Numbered from the stretch's first letter, positions 26,937 through 35,603 are shown. The stretch is 64,000 nucleotides of DNA from an uncultured Nocardioides sp. (GCF_947488025.1 NZ_CANKYS010000001.1:496001-560000); one strand, 5' to 3'. The notes: generated by a model from the letters alone, not told the origin. Program-made: numbers and translations.

Positions 26937-27061
26937 GGCGGCTCCCGGTCGGTCGCCGCCAACCTAGCCCGAGTGTGATGAGCGCAACAGGGAATCCGCC
27001 AGCAGGTCGACCGGAGGTCGTCCGCTGGTCGGGTCACGGCGCAGCGGTCGCGCCGGCCTGC

Positions 27062-27976
27062 TCAGCGCACGCGCGCGAAGGTGGCGACGATGCCCGGGTG
27101 GTCGGTGACCAGCTTCCGGTAGGACTGGAACGAGCGGATGCGGAAGGCCGAGTCGCGCTCGCCCATCACGTAGTCGATCCCTGACCCACCCTTGCGGCCG
27201 GTGTAGTTGGTCTCCAGTCGCAGGGGCCGGGTGATCCGTCCCTTGACGAGGTCGTCGGTGGTGTCCCGGTTCTCGGTGACGTTGCAGTCGCACATCCCGA
27301 CGAACTGCTGCGCCTCGGGAGCGTCCGTGGCGATGGAGCGGATGCGGCTGGCCATCCGCCACATCGCCTCGACACCTCGACGGTTGGCGTAGTTGGGCCC
27401 GCCCGAGCGGCGGTTGTGCAGGTGGTTGGGCAGGTGGAAGCTCAGGGCCCGGATCGTGTGACCGGTCTTCCGGTGCCTGAGCACGGCCGCAACGCCGTAC
27501 TGGTCATGCGCGATGCGGCCGGAGTAGCGCCGCCAGGTCGTGCCGGTCAGGAGCGGGGCCCAGGTCTTCTCGAGCTCCCACACGTCCTTGTCGAAGGCGA
27601 TCGGGTTGTCGTCGGTGCCGGTCGGGCCCTTCGGCATCAGCAGGGTCCACGACTTCGGCAGTGCCGCGCGCAGCGCCGGCCGGCTGAAGAGGCGCTCCTG
27701 GAACCCGATGACCGAGGCGTCGCCGTCGAGCACCTGCCTGATGTCGTGGCGCATCCCGGCGACGCGCATGCCCTTCTTCAGGTTCAGCGTCGCCACGCCG
27801 AACTTCGCGCCCGAGGTGAAGGCCGCCCGCTTCTGCTCCTGCTTCTGCTCAGGCGCCTGCTGGCGCGCCTGGGCCGGCGAACCGCCGAGCGCCAGGCCGG
27901 AGAGGATCAGGACCGCCACGGCGACGAGAGCGGTCGGTCGGACGAGGGCACGGGGCAGCACGGCGGGAAAAAACAT
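27062..27976 (-). CDS. secreted endonuclease/exonuclease/phosphatase-fold protein
   Basis: This is a 304-residue exported protein. A signal peptide (LPRALVRPTALVAVAVLILSGLAL) ends at an ALGGSPAQA cleavage zone, and a Gln/Lys-rich stretch follows. The EEP fold is recognisable from VATLNLKKG, the metal-binding Glu in IGFQERL, the SFHLPNHLHN block, CDCNVTENRD, GIDYVMG and the final DHPGIV His. It should hydrolyse phosphodiester or phosphomonoester bonds outside the cell. The ATG at 27976 begins at the signal peptide and has TACCTT 7 nt upstream. Confidence 0.82.
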   Translation of the reverse strand: MFFPAVLPRALVRPTALVAVAVLILSGLALGGSPAQARQQAPEQKQEQKRAAFTSGAKFGVATLNLKKGMRVAGMRHDIRQVLDGDASVIGFQERLFSRPALRAALPKSWTLLMPKGPTGTDDNPIAFDKDVWELEKTWAPLLTGTTWRRYSGRIAHDQYGVAAVLRHRKTGHTIRALSFHLPNHLHNRRSGGPNYANRRGVEAMWRMASRIRSIATDAPEAQQFVGMCDCNVTENRDTTDDLVKGRITRPLRLETNYTGRKGGSGIDYVMGERDSAFRIRSFQSYRKLVTDHPGIVATFARVR

Positions 27977-27983
27977 CCCGAAG

Positions 27984-27989
27984 AAGGTA
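27984..27989 (-). promoter_or_regulatory. -10 element (TACCTT), leaderless start for the secreted EEP protein
   Basis: TACCTT, 7 nt (CTTCGGG), then ATG 27976 on the minus strand. Confidence 0.5.
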
Positions 27990-28006
27990 GGTGAGACGCG
28001 ACCAAA

Positions 28007-28018
28007 GGACCAATTCGG
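28007..28018 (-). promoter_or_regulatory. 12 bp motif shared with the nar intergenic region
   Basis: CCGAATTGGTCC (minus strand) recurs exactly at 42952-42963 between narG and narK. Here it lies 31-42 nt upstream of the predicted transcript start, over the -35 position. It may be a common operator or chance. Confidence 0.3.
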
Positions 28019-28194
28019 CGCCGCGGCGGCGGTCCAGCGTCCGCTGTTCGCGGGGGGATGAAGTCGCGTCACGAGACTCGCCCGCTCCGTTGGTCGAGGA
28101 GGGGCGAAGTCCCGTCACGAGGCCCCGGATCTGCCTGCAGATCAGTCGTCCACAGGCTGCTGTCGCGCGGGGTGCGAGTGTCAGACCCCACGTC

Positions 28195-28215
28195 TACAAT
28201 CGAACACATGAGCGA
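28195..28215 (+). promoter_or_regulatory. -10 element plus LexA-like box overlapping the HNH start codon
   Basis: TACAAT at 28195-28200 lies 7 nt before ATG 28208. TCGAACACATGAGCGA at 28200-28215 matches 10 of the 12 defined positions of the LexA consensus TCGAAC-N4-GTTCGA, with a perfect left half and the ATG in its centre. Bound LexA would cover the transcript start. Confidence 0.55.
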
Positions 28216-29647
28216 AGCGCTGGAGGACCGGGTGGCAGGTGGGGTCGAGGACCTCACCGCCTCCGACCTGCTCGCTTCGATCCGCTCGGCGCGCGAGGTC
28301 GAGAACCAGGCCGCAGCTGACCAGCTCGTGCTGGCCGCGCAGTGGGCGGATCTGCACCCGCCCAAGTCGATCCACGACGCGGCGACGTTCTCCGTACCGG
28401 CAGCCGGGGGGGAGCACGAGGAGCCCATCGCCGGTGAGGGGTGCCCGTTGGTGGCGGAGTTCTGCATCGCCGAGCTCGGCGGCGTCCTCGGCGTCTCGAC
28501 GGTCGCGGCGAAGAAGCTCATCGGGCAGGCGCTCGAGCTGCGGCACCGGCTCCCGCGGTTGTGGGCCCTGGTCCACGCCGGCCGGGTCCCGGCGTGGAAG
28601 GCCCGCTCGGTCGCGGAGACCACCATCCACTCCTCACCCGCACTCACGAAGGAGGCCGCCGGGTTCGTCGACAGCCAAGTCGCCGCCGTCGCCGGGAAGG
28701 TCGGCCCCGCCCAGCTCGACCGCCTCGTCGCAGAGGCGATCAAGCGGTACGACCTCGCCACCCCCGACCCCGCCGATGATCCCGAGGACGGGTGGCTCCA
28801 CGTCGACCCCCGCCACGTCACCATCGACACCCAAGAAGTCCACTTCGCCGGCACCATGCGCCTCGAGGCCGAGATCGACCTGGCCGATGCGATCGACCTC
28901 GACCGGGTCCTGACCCAGGGCGCCGCGACCCAGGCCGCTCTCGGGTCCACCGAATCGCTCAACGTACGCCGCGCCAAGGCCCTCGGCGACCTCGCCCGCA
29001 CCCAGACCGGCCTCGACCTCCACACCACAGGCTCCGCTGCCGCCGCGAAGACCGAGGACGGCCTGCCGGTCGCACGCGAGGTCGTGCTGCACGCCCACTT
29101 CAACGCCCACTTCGACGCCTCCACGGTCGGCGAGCAGACCGTGTTCGGGCCCACCGGCCGGCTCGAGGAGCGCCAGCGGCTCGTGCTCCTCGACCAGGTC
29201 AAGGCGCGGTGTGCCGACTCCCGGACGAAGGTCACCATCAAGCCCGTCATCGACCTCAACACCCAGCTGGCCACCGACGCCTACGCAGTGCCCAACCGCA
29301 TCCGCGAACAGGTCATCCTCCGCGACAAGAACTGCGTGTTCCCGCGGTGCACGAGACCGGCCCGACGCTGCGACATCGACCACGTCATCCCCCACGACCC
29401 CGACGCCGAAGCCGAGGGCAGACCCCAGCCCGGGCCCACACAGACCGACAACCTCGCCGCCTTGTGCCGCGGCCACCACCGACTCAAGACCCACTCCGCC
29501 TGGCGCTACGACATGGTCGCACCCGGCATCTACGAGTGGACCTCCCCGCACGGCTACCGCTACCGCCGCGACCACCACGGCACCACCGCGATCGAACCGC
29601 CCGACACGACGGGCCCACCCAGCGTCCCGCGACCACGCCGACCATGA
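28208..29647 (+). CDS. DUF222 / HNH endonuclease domain protein (13E12-like)
   Basis: This is a 479-residue protein. The long N-terminal DUF222 helical region (about 1-370) is followed by an HNH nuclease motif near the C-terminus: CVFPRCTRPARRCDIDHVIPH, then TDNLAALCRGHHRLKTH, with two Cys pairs and the catalytic His cluster. Proteins of this type occur in many copies in actinobacterial genomes; the mycobacterial 13E12 repeat family is an example. Some 13E12 genes carry LexA sites, and a LexA-like box overlaps this start codon. The ATG is fixed by the TACAAT 7 nt upstream; an earlier in-frame start is unsupported. Confidence 0.9.
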   Translation: MSEALEDRVAGGVEDLTASDLLASIRSAREVENQAAADQLVLAAQWADLHPPKSIHDAATFSVPAAGGEHEEPIAGEGCPLVAEFCIAELGGVLGVSTVAAKKLIGQALELRHRLPRLWALVHAGRVPAWKARSVAETTIHSSPALTKEAAGFVDSQVAAVAGKVGPAQLDRLVAEAIKRYDLATPDPADDPEDGWLHVDPRHVTIDTQEVHFAGTMRLEAEIDLADAIDLDRVLTQGAATQAALGSTESLNVRRAKALGDLARTQTGLDLHTTGSAAAAKTEDGLPVAREVVLHAHFNAHFDASTVGEQTVFGPTGRLEERQRLVLLDQVKARCADSRTKVTIKPVIDLNTQLATDAYAVPNRIREQVILRDKNCVFPRCTRPARRCDIDHVIPHDPDAEAEGRPQPGPTQTDNLAALCRGHHRLKTHSAWRYDMVAPGIYEWTSPHGYRYRRDHHGTTAIEPPDTTGPPSVPRPRRP

Positions 29648-29718
29648 CCCCGCCCCACACCCCGCCACCCACCAGGTAGCGGGGCCATCGGCACGTGTCC
29701 ACTGCACCGACGAGCTGG

Positions 29719-29865
29719 TCAGACCTGTGTGCGGCGGATGAACCACTCGGTCGACAGGAGTTCCTTGCGGTCCATCGGTGACAAGCGGGCGATGAGCCCC
29801 GGAAGAGCGCCTCGGTCGACCTCAGAACGGTGAGCCAAGATGGCCGCTCCTTCTGCCTCAGCCAC
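29719..29865 (-). CDS. possible 48-residue small protein in the 311 nt gap after the HNH gene
   Basis: The gap 29648-29958 has no long gene. On the minus strand a GTG at 29865 opens 48 codons ending in TGA 29719. They read MAEAEGAAILAHRSEVDRG, then a hydrophobic-basic C-terminus (ELLSTEWFIRRTQV). The composition is protein-like, and the frame continues upstream without a stop to the TGA of xdhC, with no better start. It has no recognisable domain or ribosome binding site. It may be a genuine small gene, or the remnant of a longer gene whose 5' part was lost. Confidence 0.3.
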   Translation of the reverse strand: MAEAEGAAILAHRSEVDRGALPGLIARLSPMDRKELLSTEWFIRRTQV

Positions 29866-29958
29866 CGAGAGACGTCCACTCGGTATGTGACCTCCTCGTC
29901 CGGAGTCGACGAGAAGACGAAGGGACCGGCCCCGGACCGCCCCAGCACGGGAATCGCG

Positions 29959-31092
29959 TCAGTCGTCGTGGTGGATGCGTCCCTGCGTGCTGGCCAGCCG
30001 CTCCCCCGAGCCACCCCACTGACGCGCGACGATCTCCGCGGCGATCGACACGGCGGTCTCCTCGGGCGTCCGGGCGCCGAGGTCGAGGCCGATCGGGGAC
30101 GACAGGAGGGCCAGCTCCGCCTCCCCCAGCCCCGCCTCGACGAGCCGCTCCAGCCGCTCGTCGTGCGTACGACGCGAGCCCATGGCACCGATGTAGCCGG
30201 GTCGTACGTCCTCGTCGAGGCGCAGCGCGACCTCGAGCAGCGGTACGTCGAACTTCGGGTCGTGGGTGAGGACCGCCAGGACCGTGCGTCGGTCGATGCG
30301 GCCGGCGTCGAGCTCGGCCTGCAGGTAGCGGTGGGGCCAGTCGACGACCACCTCGTCGGCACCGGGGAACCGCGACGTCGTGGCGAAGACGGGACGGGCG
30401 TCGCACACCGTCACGTGGTAGCCCAGGAAGGACCCGACCTTGGCGACGGCGGCCGCGAAGTCGATGGCGCCGAAGACGAGCATCCGCGGCTTCGGTGCGA
30501 AGCCCCAGACGAAGACCCGCATCCCCTCACCGCGCCGCTCACCGTCCGGGCCGTAGGTCAAGGTGGCGTTGGTGCCCGCCGCCAGCAGGCCGAGGGCGTC
30601 GTCGTGCACCGCGGCGTCCGCGCGCGGCGAGCCGAGGCTGCCCTCCGCAGGGACGTCGGGCCGCACCACCATCCGGCGCCCCACCCACGTGGGGTCCGGG
30701 TGCTCGATCACGGTCGCCAGGGCCACCGGCCGCCCGGCCTCGATGTCGGCGGCCACCTCCCCCAGCTCGGGGAAGGTCTCGCGCGAGACCCGCTCGACGA
30801 AGACGTCGAGGATGCCCCCGCAGGTGAGCCCGACCGCGAACGCGTCGTCGTCGGAGACGCCGTAGCGCTCCAGCACGGGCTCGCCCGAGGCGACGACGGA
30901 CTGCGCGAGGTCGTAGACCGCACCCTCCACGCAGCCTCCCGACACGGAGCCGACGGCGGTGTCGTCGGGTCCCACCAGCATCGAGGCGCCGGAGGGACGC
31001 GGGGCGGAGCGGAAGGTCGCCACGACCGTGCCGACGCCGATGGTCTCGCCGGCCTCCCACCACTGCATCAGCTCGGGCAGCACGTCACGCAC
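29959..31092 (-). CDS. xdhC: XdhC/CoxF-family molybdenum hydroxylase maturation protein
   Basis: This 377-residue protein has the XdhC N-terminal domain with SVSGGCVEGAVYD (Cys54) and a C-terminal Rossmann domain (about 200-330; GYHVTVCDARPVFATTSRFP; YIGAMGSRRTHDERL). XdhC proteins bind molybdenum cofactor and insert its sulfurated form into hydroxylases of the xanthine dehydrogenase/CO dehydrogenase family. The GTG start overlaps the VWA gene by 8 nt; GTG 31083 is an alternative. The likely client is the form II hydroxylase encoded 5.5 kb away. Confidence 0.9.
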   Translation of the reverse strand: MRDVLPELMQWWEAGETIGVGTVVATFRSAPRPSGASMLVGPDDTAVGSVSGGCVEGAVYDLAQSVVASGEPVLERYGVSDDDAFAVGLTCGGILDVFVERVSRETFPELGEVAADIEAGRPVALATVIEHPDPTWVGRRMVVRPDVPAEGSLGSPRADAAVHDDALGLLAAGTNATLTYGPDGERRGEGMRVFVWGFAPKPRMLVFGAIDFAAAVAKVGSFLGYHVTVCDARPVFATTSRFPGADEVVVDWPHRYLQAELDAGRIDRRTVLAVLTHDPKFDVPLLEVALRLDEDVRPGYIGAMGSRRTHDERLERLVEAGLGEAELALLSSPIGLDLGARTPEETAVSIAAEIVARQWGGSGERLASTQGRIHHDD

Positions 31093-32212
31093 GCGCGATC
31101 ACCTCCGTGAGGTCGGCGAAGGTCGCCAGCGAGTGGCCGGCGAGGAAGTCGTCGCAGTGCGGCAGCGCGGCCACCACCCCGCCCTGCAGCGGCTCGTAGC
31201 CCGCCTTGCCGCGGTGGGGGTTGACCCACACCACCCGGTGCGCGATGCGCTGCAGCCGCTCCATCTGCTCGCCGAGCAGCCCGGCATCGCCGCGCTCCCA
31301 GCCGTCGCTGAAGACGACGACCACCGCGCCGCGCGCCATCCCGCGCTGGCCCCACCGGTCGAGGAAGACCCGCAGCGTCTCGCCGAGCCGGGTGCCGCCG
31401 GACCAGTCGGGCACGACCTCCCCGGCCGCGACGATGGCACGATCGGCGTCGGGCGTGGTGAGCGCGCGGGTCACGTGGGTCAGCCGGGTGCCGAGGGTGA
31501 AGGTCTCGACGGTGCCGCCGGAGGTTCGCGCCGAGCGGGTGAGCCGGTGGGCCAGGCGCAGCAGCGCGTCGGCGTACGCCGTCATGGACCCGCTGACGTC
31601 GACCAGCAGCACCACCCGGCGGGGACGGGTGCCGCGCCGGCGCCACGCGATCCGGCCGGGCTCACCGAGGTGGCGCAGCGAGTTGCGCAGGGTGCGCGAG
31701 GCGTCGAGCTCGCCGCGGTGCCACCGACGGTGGCGTGCCGTACGACGTACGGGCGGGTGCAGCGAGAGCCGCACGAACATCGCCGCGAGACGCCGCCTCT
31801 CCGCCGCGTCGAGGGAGGCGACGTCGCGGTGCTGGAGCACCTCCGCCTCCGACGCCATCGCCCGGACCACGTCCTCCTCCTCGGTCTCCCCGGCCCCGCC
31901 GGCGCCCTCAGCCTCGGGGAGCAGGTGCGCGGTCGACGGGCGCGAGGCCTCGCGCTGCTGGGCGCGGGGCAGCCCGTCGCGCGGGTCGAACCACGCCGCG
32001 AAGACCTGGTCGTAGCGGGCGAGGTCGTCGGGTGAGCCGCAGAGGGTGGCGCGTCCGGCCCAGTAGGTGGCCTGTCGGTCGTCGGCACCGACGGTCGCCA
32101 CCGCCGCGAGGAACCCGTGGGCGCGGTCCTGCGTCACGGCGACGCCCGCGGCCCGGAGCGCGCGGGTGAAGCCGAGGAGCACCTCGTCGGCCTCGTGGAG
32201 GACGTCGTTCAT
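31085..32212 (-). CDS. coxE: VWA domain protein, CoxE-like
   Basis: This 375-residue protein has a C-terminal von Willebrand A domain at about 200-375 with the MIDAS motif LLVDVSGSM and a later VVVFSDGWERGD. The N-terminal half is helical and basic. In Oligotropha carboxidovorans CoxE works with the AAA+ protein CoxD to sulfurate and load copper into the CO dehydrogenase active site. The ATG overlaps the MoxR/CoxD-like TGA by 4 nt, so the pair is coupled, as in cox clusters. Confidence 0.88.
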   Translation of the reverse strand: MNDVLHEADEVLLGFTRALRAAGVAVTQDRAHGFLAAVATVGADDRQATYWAGRATLCGSPDDLARYDQVFAAWFDPRDGLPRAQQREASRPSTAHLLPEAEGAGGAGETEEEDVVRAMASEAEVLQHRDVASLDAAERRRLAAMFVRLSLHPPVRRTARHRRWHRGELDASRTLRNSLRHLGEPGRIAWRRRGTRPRRVVLLVDVSGSMTAYADALLRLAHRLTRSARTSGGTVETFTLGTRLTHVTRALTTPDADRAIVAAGEVVPDWSGGTRLGETLRVFLDRWGQRGMARGAVVVVFSDGWERGDAGLLGEQMERLQRIAHRVVWVNPHRGKAGYEPLQGGVVAALPHCDDFLAGHSLATFADLTEVIARA

Positions 32213-33087
32213 CGCGACAACATCCGGTCGAGCGCGGCGCGCACGCGGTCGGCGTCCTCGCGATACTTCAGCAGGGCGCCGAGGGTGCTGGCCGCCGACG
32301 CCAGGTCGAGGTCGGTGGTGCCGAGGTAGGTCAGGGCACGGGCCCAGTCGAGCGTCTCCGCGACGCCGGGCGGCTTGAGCAGGTCGTCGCGAGCACGCAG
32401 CTGCTGGACCAGCCCCACCACCTGGCGGGCCAGGGTCTCGCTGACCTCAGGGGCGCGCGAGCGGACGATCTGCACCTCCCGGTCGAGGCCGGGGTGGTCG
32501 ATCCAGTGGTAGAGGCAGCGCCGCTTCAGCGCGTCGTGCAGCTCGCGGGTGCGGTTGGACGTGAGCACCACCAGCGGAGGTTCGGGCGCGGTGACCGTGC
32601 CGAACTCGGGGATGGTGACCTGCCACGTCGAGAGCACCTCGAGCAGGAAGGCCTCGAACTCGTCGTCGGCGCGGTCCACCTCGTCGACCAGCAGCACGGC
32701 CGGCGCCTGGCGCAGCGCGGCGAGCACCGGTCGCGCGAGCAGGAAGCGCTCGTCGTACAGGCTCTTCTCGGCCTCGTCGGAGTCGACGTCGCCGGCAGCC
32801 TCGAGGGCGCGCAGGTGCAGGATCTGGCGCGGGAAGTCCCAGTCGTAGAGGGCCTGGCTGGCGTCGATCCCCTCGTAGCACTGCAGCCGGACCAGGGGCA
32901 GGTCGAGGCTCTGCGCGAGCGCCTCGGCGAGCGCCGTCTTGCCGGTGCCCGGCTCGCCCTCGAGGAGCAGCGGGCGCTGCATCCGGGCGGCGAGGAAGAC
33001 GACGGTCGCCAGCTCGTCGTCGGAGAGGTAGCCGGTCGCGCCCAGCCGGGCCGCGACGTCGGCGGCGGAGTCCATCCCGTGCACCAT
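32209..33087 (-). CDS. coxD: MoxR/CoxD-like AAA+ ATPase
   Basis: This is a 292-residue AAA+ chaperone. Walker A is GEPGTGKT, Walker B is AVLLVDEVDRAD, and the sensor segment is VVLTSNRTRELHDALKRRC. It pairs with the downstream VWA gene, the standard MoxR-VWA arrangement, and in cox clusters this protein matures the molybdenum active site. ATG 33087 is chosen because TAGCCT lies 7 nt upstream; ATG 33075 would remove four residues. Confidence 0.9.
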   Translation of the reverse strand: MVHGMDSAADVAARLGATGYLSDDELATVVFLAARMQRPLLLEGEPGTGKTALAEALAQSLDLPLVRLQCYEGIDASQALYDWDFPRQILHLRALEAAGDVDSDEAEKSLYDERFLLARPVLAALRQAPAVLLVDEVDRADDEFEAFLLEVLSTWQVTIPEFGTVTAPEPPLVVLTSNRTRELHDALKRRCLYHWIDHPGLDREVQIVRSRAPEVSETLARQVVGLVQQLRARDDLLKPPGVAETLDWARALTYLGTTDLDLASAASTLGALLKYREDADRVRAALDRMLSR

Positions 33088-33094
33088 GGGACTC

Positions 33095-33100
33095 AGGCTA
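33095..33100 (-). promoter_or_regulatory. -10 element (TAGCCT), leaderless start for the coxDEF-like operon
   Basis: TAGCCT, 7 nt (GAGTCCC), then ATG 33087 on the minus strand. Confidence 0.55.
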
Positions 33101-33128
33101 CGACCCCGCACGTTGGCCGGACGTTGGG

Positions 33129-33674
33129 TCAGCGGTGGTCCACGTCGGCGCCGGTCGCGAGGTCGCCGCACTCGACCAGCTCGACGTCGTGCGCAGCGAG
33201 GTAGTCACGCGCGCCGCGGTCGCCGGTCGCGGTCGCCACGACGCCCGCCCAGTGGTCGCGACCGAGCAGGACCGGGTGCCCCGACACCCCGTCGTACGCC
33301 GCCCGCGCCAGCGTCGTGCGCCCGTGCGCGGCGTCGAGCACCCGGTCCACGACGGCGGCGTCGACGTCGGGGAGGTCGACCAGCGAGACGAGGACGCTGT
33401 CGTGGTCGGTGCGGGTCAGCGCGTCGAGCCCTGCGCGCAGCGAGGCACCCATCCCCTCGGCCCAGTCGTCGGCGCGGATCCGGGAGACCGACATCGGCAG
33501 CAGCGCGGACGCCCGGCGTGCCTCGGCCCCCAGCACCACCACGATCTCCTCGCACGGGCGCAGCGCCTGCACCGCGCGCAGCAGCCACGAGGTGCCGTCG
33601 GCGTCGCGGGCCAGCGCCTTGGGCCCGCCGAAGCGGCTCCCCTCTCCGGCAGCCAGCAGCAGTCCGACGGTCAC
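33129..33674 (-). CDS. MobA-like nucleotidyltransferase (probable molybdopterin cytidylyltransferase)
   Basis: This 181-residue protein has the nucleotidyltransferase signature LLLAAGEGSRFGGPKAL at the N-terminus, an internal SLVDLPDVDAA metal-binding Asp, and GVSGHPVLLGRDHW, which matches the MocA/MobA-like group. Such enzymes attach CMP or GMP to molybdopterin. The form II hydroxylase needs the cytosine form and this gene lies just upstream of its maturation genes, so MocA activity is the likely role. The GTG at 33674 begins exactly at the fold; no clear ribosome binding site is present. Confidence 0.82.
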   Translation of the reverse strand: MTVGLLLAAGEGSRFGGPKALARDADGTSWLLRAVQALRPCEEIVVVLGAEARRASALLPMSVSRIRADDWAEGMGASLRAGLDALTRTDHDSVLVSLVDLPDVDAAVVDRVLDAAHGRTTLARAAYDGVSGHPVLLGRDHWAGVVATATGDRGARDYLAAHDVELVECGDLATGADVDHR

Positions 33675-33830
33675 CCGGGTAGCATCCCCGAGCGGTGCGG
33701 TGCTCTTCAACCCACCTCCCGCGACTCGGGACCTTGGGCCCGCGATGTCGGGCCGTTGGCCCACGGCGCCAGTGCCGCCGGACTCACAGGCTGGACGCAG
33801 ACCGCCACCATCCCGCACGCGAGGACCCGC

Positions 33831-34586
33831 ATGAGCACGCGCACGCAGCCGCCGACCCCGCCGACCCGGCCCACCCGACGGGGCACGTCCCAGCCGCCCG
33901 CCGCCCGCTACCGCGTCGCCCGGTGGGTGGGCGTCGGGGTCCTCGTCGCACTGGTGGTCGCCGTCATCGCGGTCGTGCTCCGCGACCCGGCCACGACGGA
34001 CCCGGCTCCCGGCGCGGGCGACGGCGCGGTCGTCGCGCCCAGCGGGCTGGGAGCGGACGGCTCGATCCTCATCGGGGACGGGCCGGTCACCGTCACGATC
34101 TACTTCGACTACCTGTGCCCGGCGTGCGGCGCGTTCGAGGAGGCGAACGGCGAGACGCTCGAGCAGCTGCTCGAGGCCGAGGACGTCACGGTGGACCTCC
34201 GACCCATCTCCTTCCTGGACCGACTCTCGGAGGGCACCGAGTACTCCACCCGTTCCGCGAACGCCCTGGCGACGGTGGTCGACTCCGCACCCGATCACGC
34301 CTGGTCCTTCCACCGGGCGCTGTACGCCCACCAGCCGCCCGAGGGCGCCGAGGGCCTGACCGACGAGCAGCTGGCGAGCATCGCCCGCGACGTCAGCGTG
34401 CCGGTGCAGGTGACGGAGCTCTTCGCCGAGCGCCGTCACGAGGCGTGGGTGGCCGAGCAGACCGCCCAGGCGTTCGACAGCGGCGTCACGGGGACGCCCA
34501 CGATCCTGGTCGACGGCGAGCCGTTCACCGGTGACCCGTACCAACCCGGCTCGCTGGCGGCCGTCGTCGAGCGGGCGGCGCCGTGA
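33831..34586 (+). CDS. DsbA-like membrane-anchored thioredoxin-fold protein
   Basis: This 251-residue protein has a basic Pro/Thr-rich cytoplasmic tail, one membrane helix at about 32-52 (VGVGVLVALVVAVIAVVL) and an extracytoplasmic thioredoxin fold with the CPAC active site at 96-99 (YFDYLCPACGAFEE). The cis-Pro segment is SGVTGTPTILVDGEPF. It should introduce disulfides into exported proteins. GAGGA precedes the ATG. The TGA overlaps the VKOR GTG by 4 nt, so oxidase and re-oxidant are co-translated. Confidence 0.9.
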   Translation: MSTRTQPPTPPTRPTRRGTSQPPAARYRVARWVGVGVLVALVVAVIAVVLRDPATTDPAPGAGDGAVVAPSGLGADGSILIGDGPVTVTIYFDYLCPACGAFEEANGETLEQLLEAEDVTVDLRPISFLDRLSEGTEYSTRSANALATVVDSAPDHAWSFHRALYAHQPPEGAEGLTDEQLASIARDVSVPVQVTELFAERRHEAWVAEQTAQAFDSGVTGTPTILVDGEPFTGDPYQPGSLAAVVERAAP

Positions 34587-35230
34587 CCGCGCAGGCGACG
34601 CGGAGCGGCGTCGTGGGCGGGACGTCGGGACGGGCAACCGCCCCGTCACGGATCCGCGGGTCCTGGCTCGCGATGCTCTTCTGGTCGGCGGCCAGCCTCA
34701 CCGCTGCCTTCGTGCTGGCCACGGAGGCCGTCACCCTCGCCGGCGACCAGGAGGCGACCTTCGGCTGCGACATCAATGCCGTTGTCAGCTGCGGCACCGT
34801 GGGCAGCTCCTGGCAGGCGTCGGTCTTCGGCTTCCCCAACGCGTTCTTGGGCCTGGTCACCGAGCCAGTGGTGCTGACCATCGCCGCCGCCGGGCTCGCC
34901 GGCGTACGCCTCCCACGCTGGATGATGCTGACCGCACAGGTGGGCTACACCCTCGGTCTCGCCCTGGCCTACTGGTTGCTCTACCAGGCGATCTTCCACA
35001 TCGGCGCGGTGTGCCCGTGGTGCCTGCTGGTCACGGTGGCCACCACCTTCGTGTTCGTGGAGATGACCCGCATCAACGTGCTGGAAGGTCACCTGCCCCT
35101 CCCACGAAGGGCACGCCGGTTCGCCGAGGAGCTCATCCACCACCGGCTCGACCTGCTGGCCACCGCGGTGTGGCTGTGCGGGGTCCTGCTTCTCCTCGTC
35201 ACGCGGTACGGCAGCGCCCTGCTCGGCTGA
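34583..35230 (+). CDS. VKOR-family disulfide re-oxidase
   Basis: This 215-residue membrane protein has about five helices. The loop cysteines are Cys62 and Cys70 (FGCDINAVVSCGTVG), and the quinone-side CPWC motif is at 144-147. Bacterial VKOR replaces DsbB, passing electrons from DsbA-like partners to quinone. The adjacent thioredoxin-fold protein is the evident partner. The gene converges on the cupin gene at the end of the nar operon. Confidence 0.92.
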   Translation: MTAQATRSGVVGGTSGRATAPSRIRGSWLAMLFWSAASLTAAFVLATEAVTLAGDQEATFGCDINAVVSCGTVGSSWQASVFGFPNAFLGLVTEPVVLTIAAAGLAGVRLPRWMMLTAQVGYTLGLALAYWLLYQAIFHIGAVCPWCLLVTVATTFVFVEMTRINVLEGHLPLPRRARRFAEELIHHRLDLLATAVWLCGVLLLLVTRYGSALLG

Positions 35231-35236
35231 CCCGCC

Positions 35237-35257
35237 CGCCCGGCCGGCCGTCGGGCG
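35237..35257. terminator. hairpin between converging VKOR and cupin genes
   Basis: CGCCCG at 35237-35242 pairs with CGGGCG at 35252-35257 around a 9 nt loop. It fills most of the 28 nt gap between the two stop codons. Confidence 0.4.
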
Positions 35258-35258
35258 C

Positions 35259-35603
35259 TCAGGCTCCCGGCACGCCGTGCAGGCCGACGGTCAGGAGCAC
35301 GGCCGCGTCCTCGAGCGCCTCGAGGTCATGCCGGGTCGGCGGGATCTCGACGTGGTCGCCCGCCTCGCCGTCCCAGGTCTCCTCGCCCGCGTGCAGCCTG
35401 ACCCTGCCGCGCAGCACCTGCAGGGTCGCCTCACCGGGGCTTTCGTGCTCACCGAGCCGGCGTTGCGCGGCGAGGGCGATGAGCGTCTGGCGCAGCACGC
35501 GCCCCTGTCCGCCGTGGAGGGTGTGGGCGCTGCGTCCGGCGCTGCTGCGGCGGGCCTCCGCGAGATGCTCGTCCGCCAGTGCCGTCAGCGAGGTGGTGTT
35601 CAT
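35259..35603 (-). CDS. small cupin-domain protein at the end of the nar operon
   Basis: This 114-residue protein has a single cupin barrel with LGEHESPGEATLQVLRGRVRL and GDHVEIPPTRHDLEALEDA, the two cupin motifs; the His and Glu metal ligands are only partly conserved. The N-terminus is helical (MNTTSLTALADEHLAEARRS). The ATG overlaps the TGA of the CBS gene by 4 nt, so it is translated as part of the nar operon. I know of no fixed cupin role in nitrate reductase; it may sense or buffer a redox metabolite, which is speculation. Confidence 0.8.
   Translation of the reverse strand: MNTTSLTALADEHLAEARRSSAGRSAHTLHGGQGRVLRQTLIALAAQRRLGEHESPGEATLQVLRGRVRLHAGEETWDGEAGDHVEIPPTRHDLEALEDAAVLLTVGLHGVPGA

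Noticed and set aside
28058..29958. DUF222/HNH region considered as an insertion sequence or intein-like element
   Set aside because: No transposase, terminal inverted repeats or target duplication could be seen at its borders.
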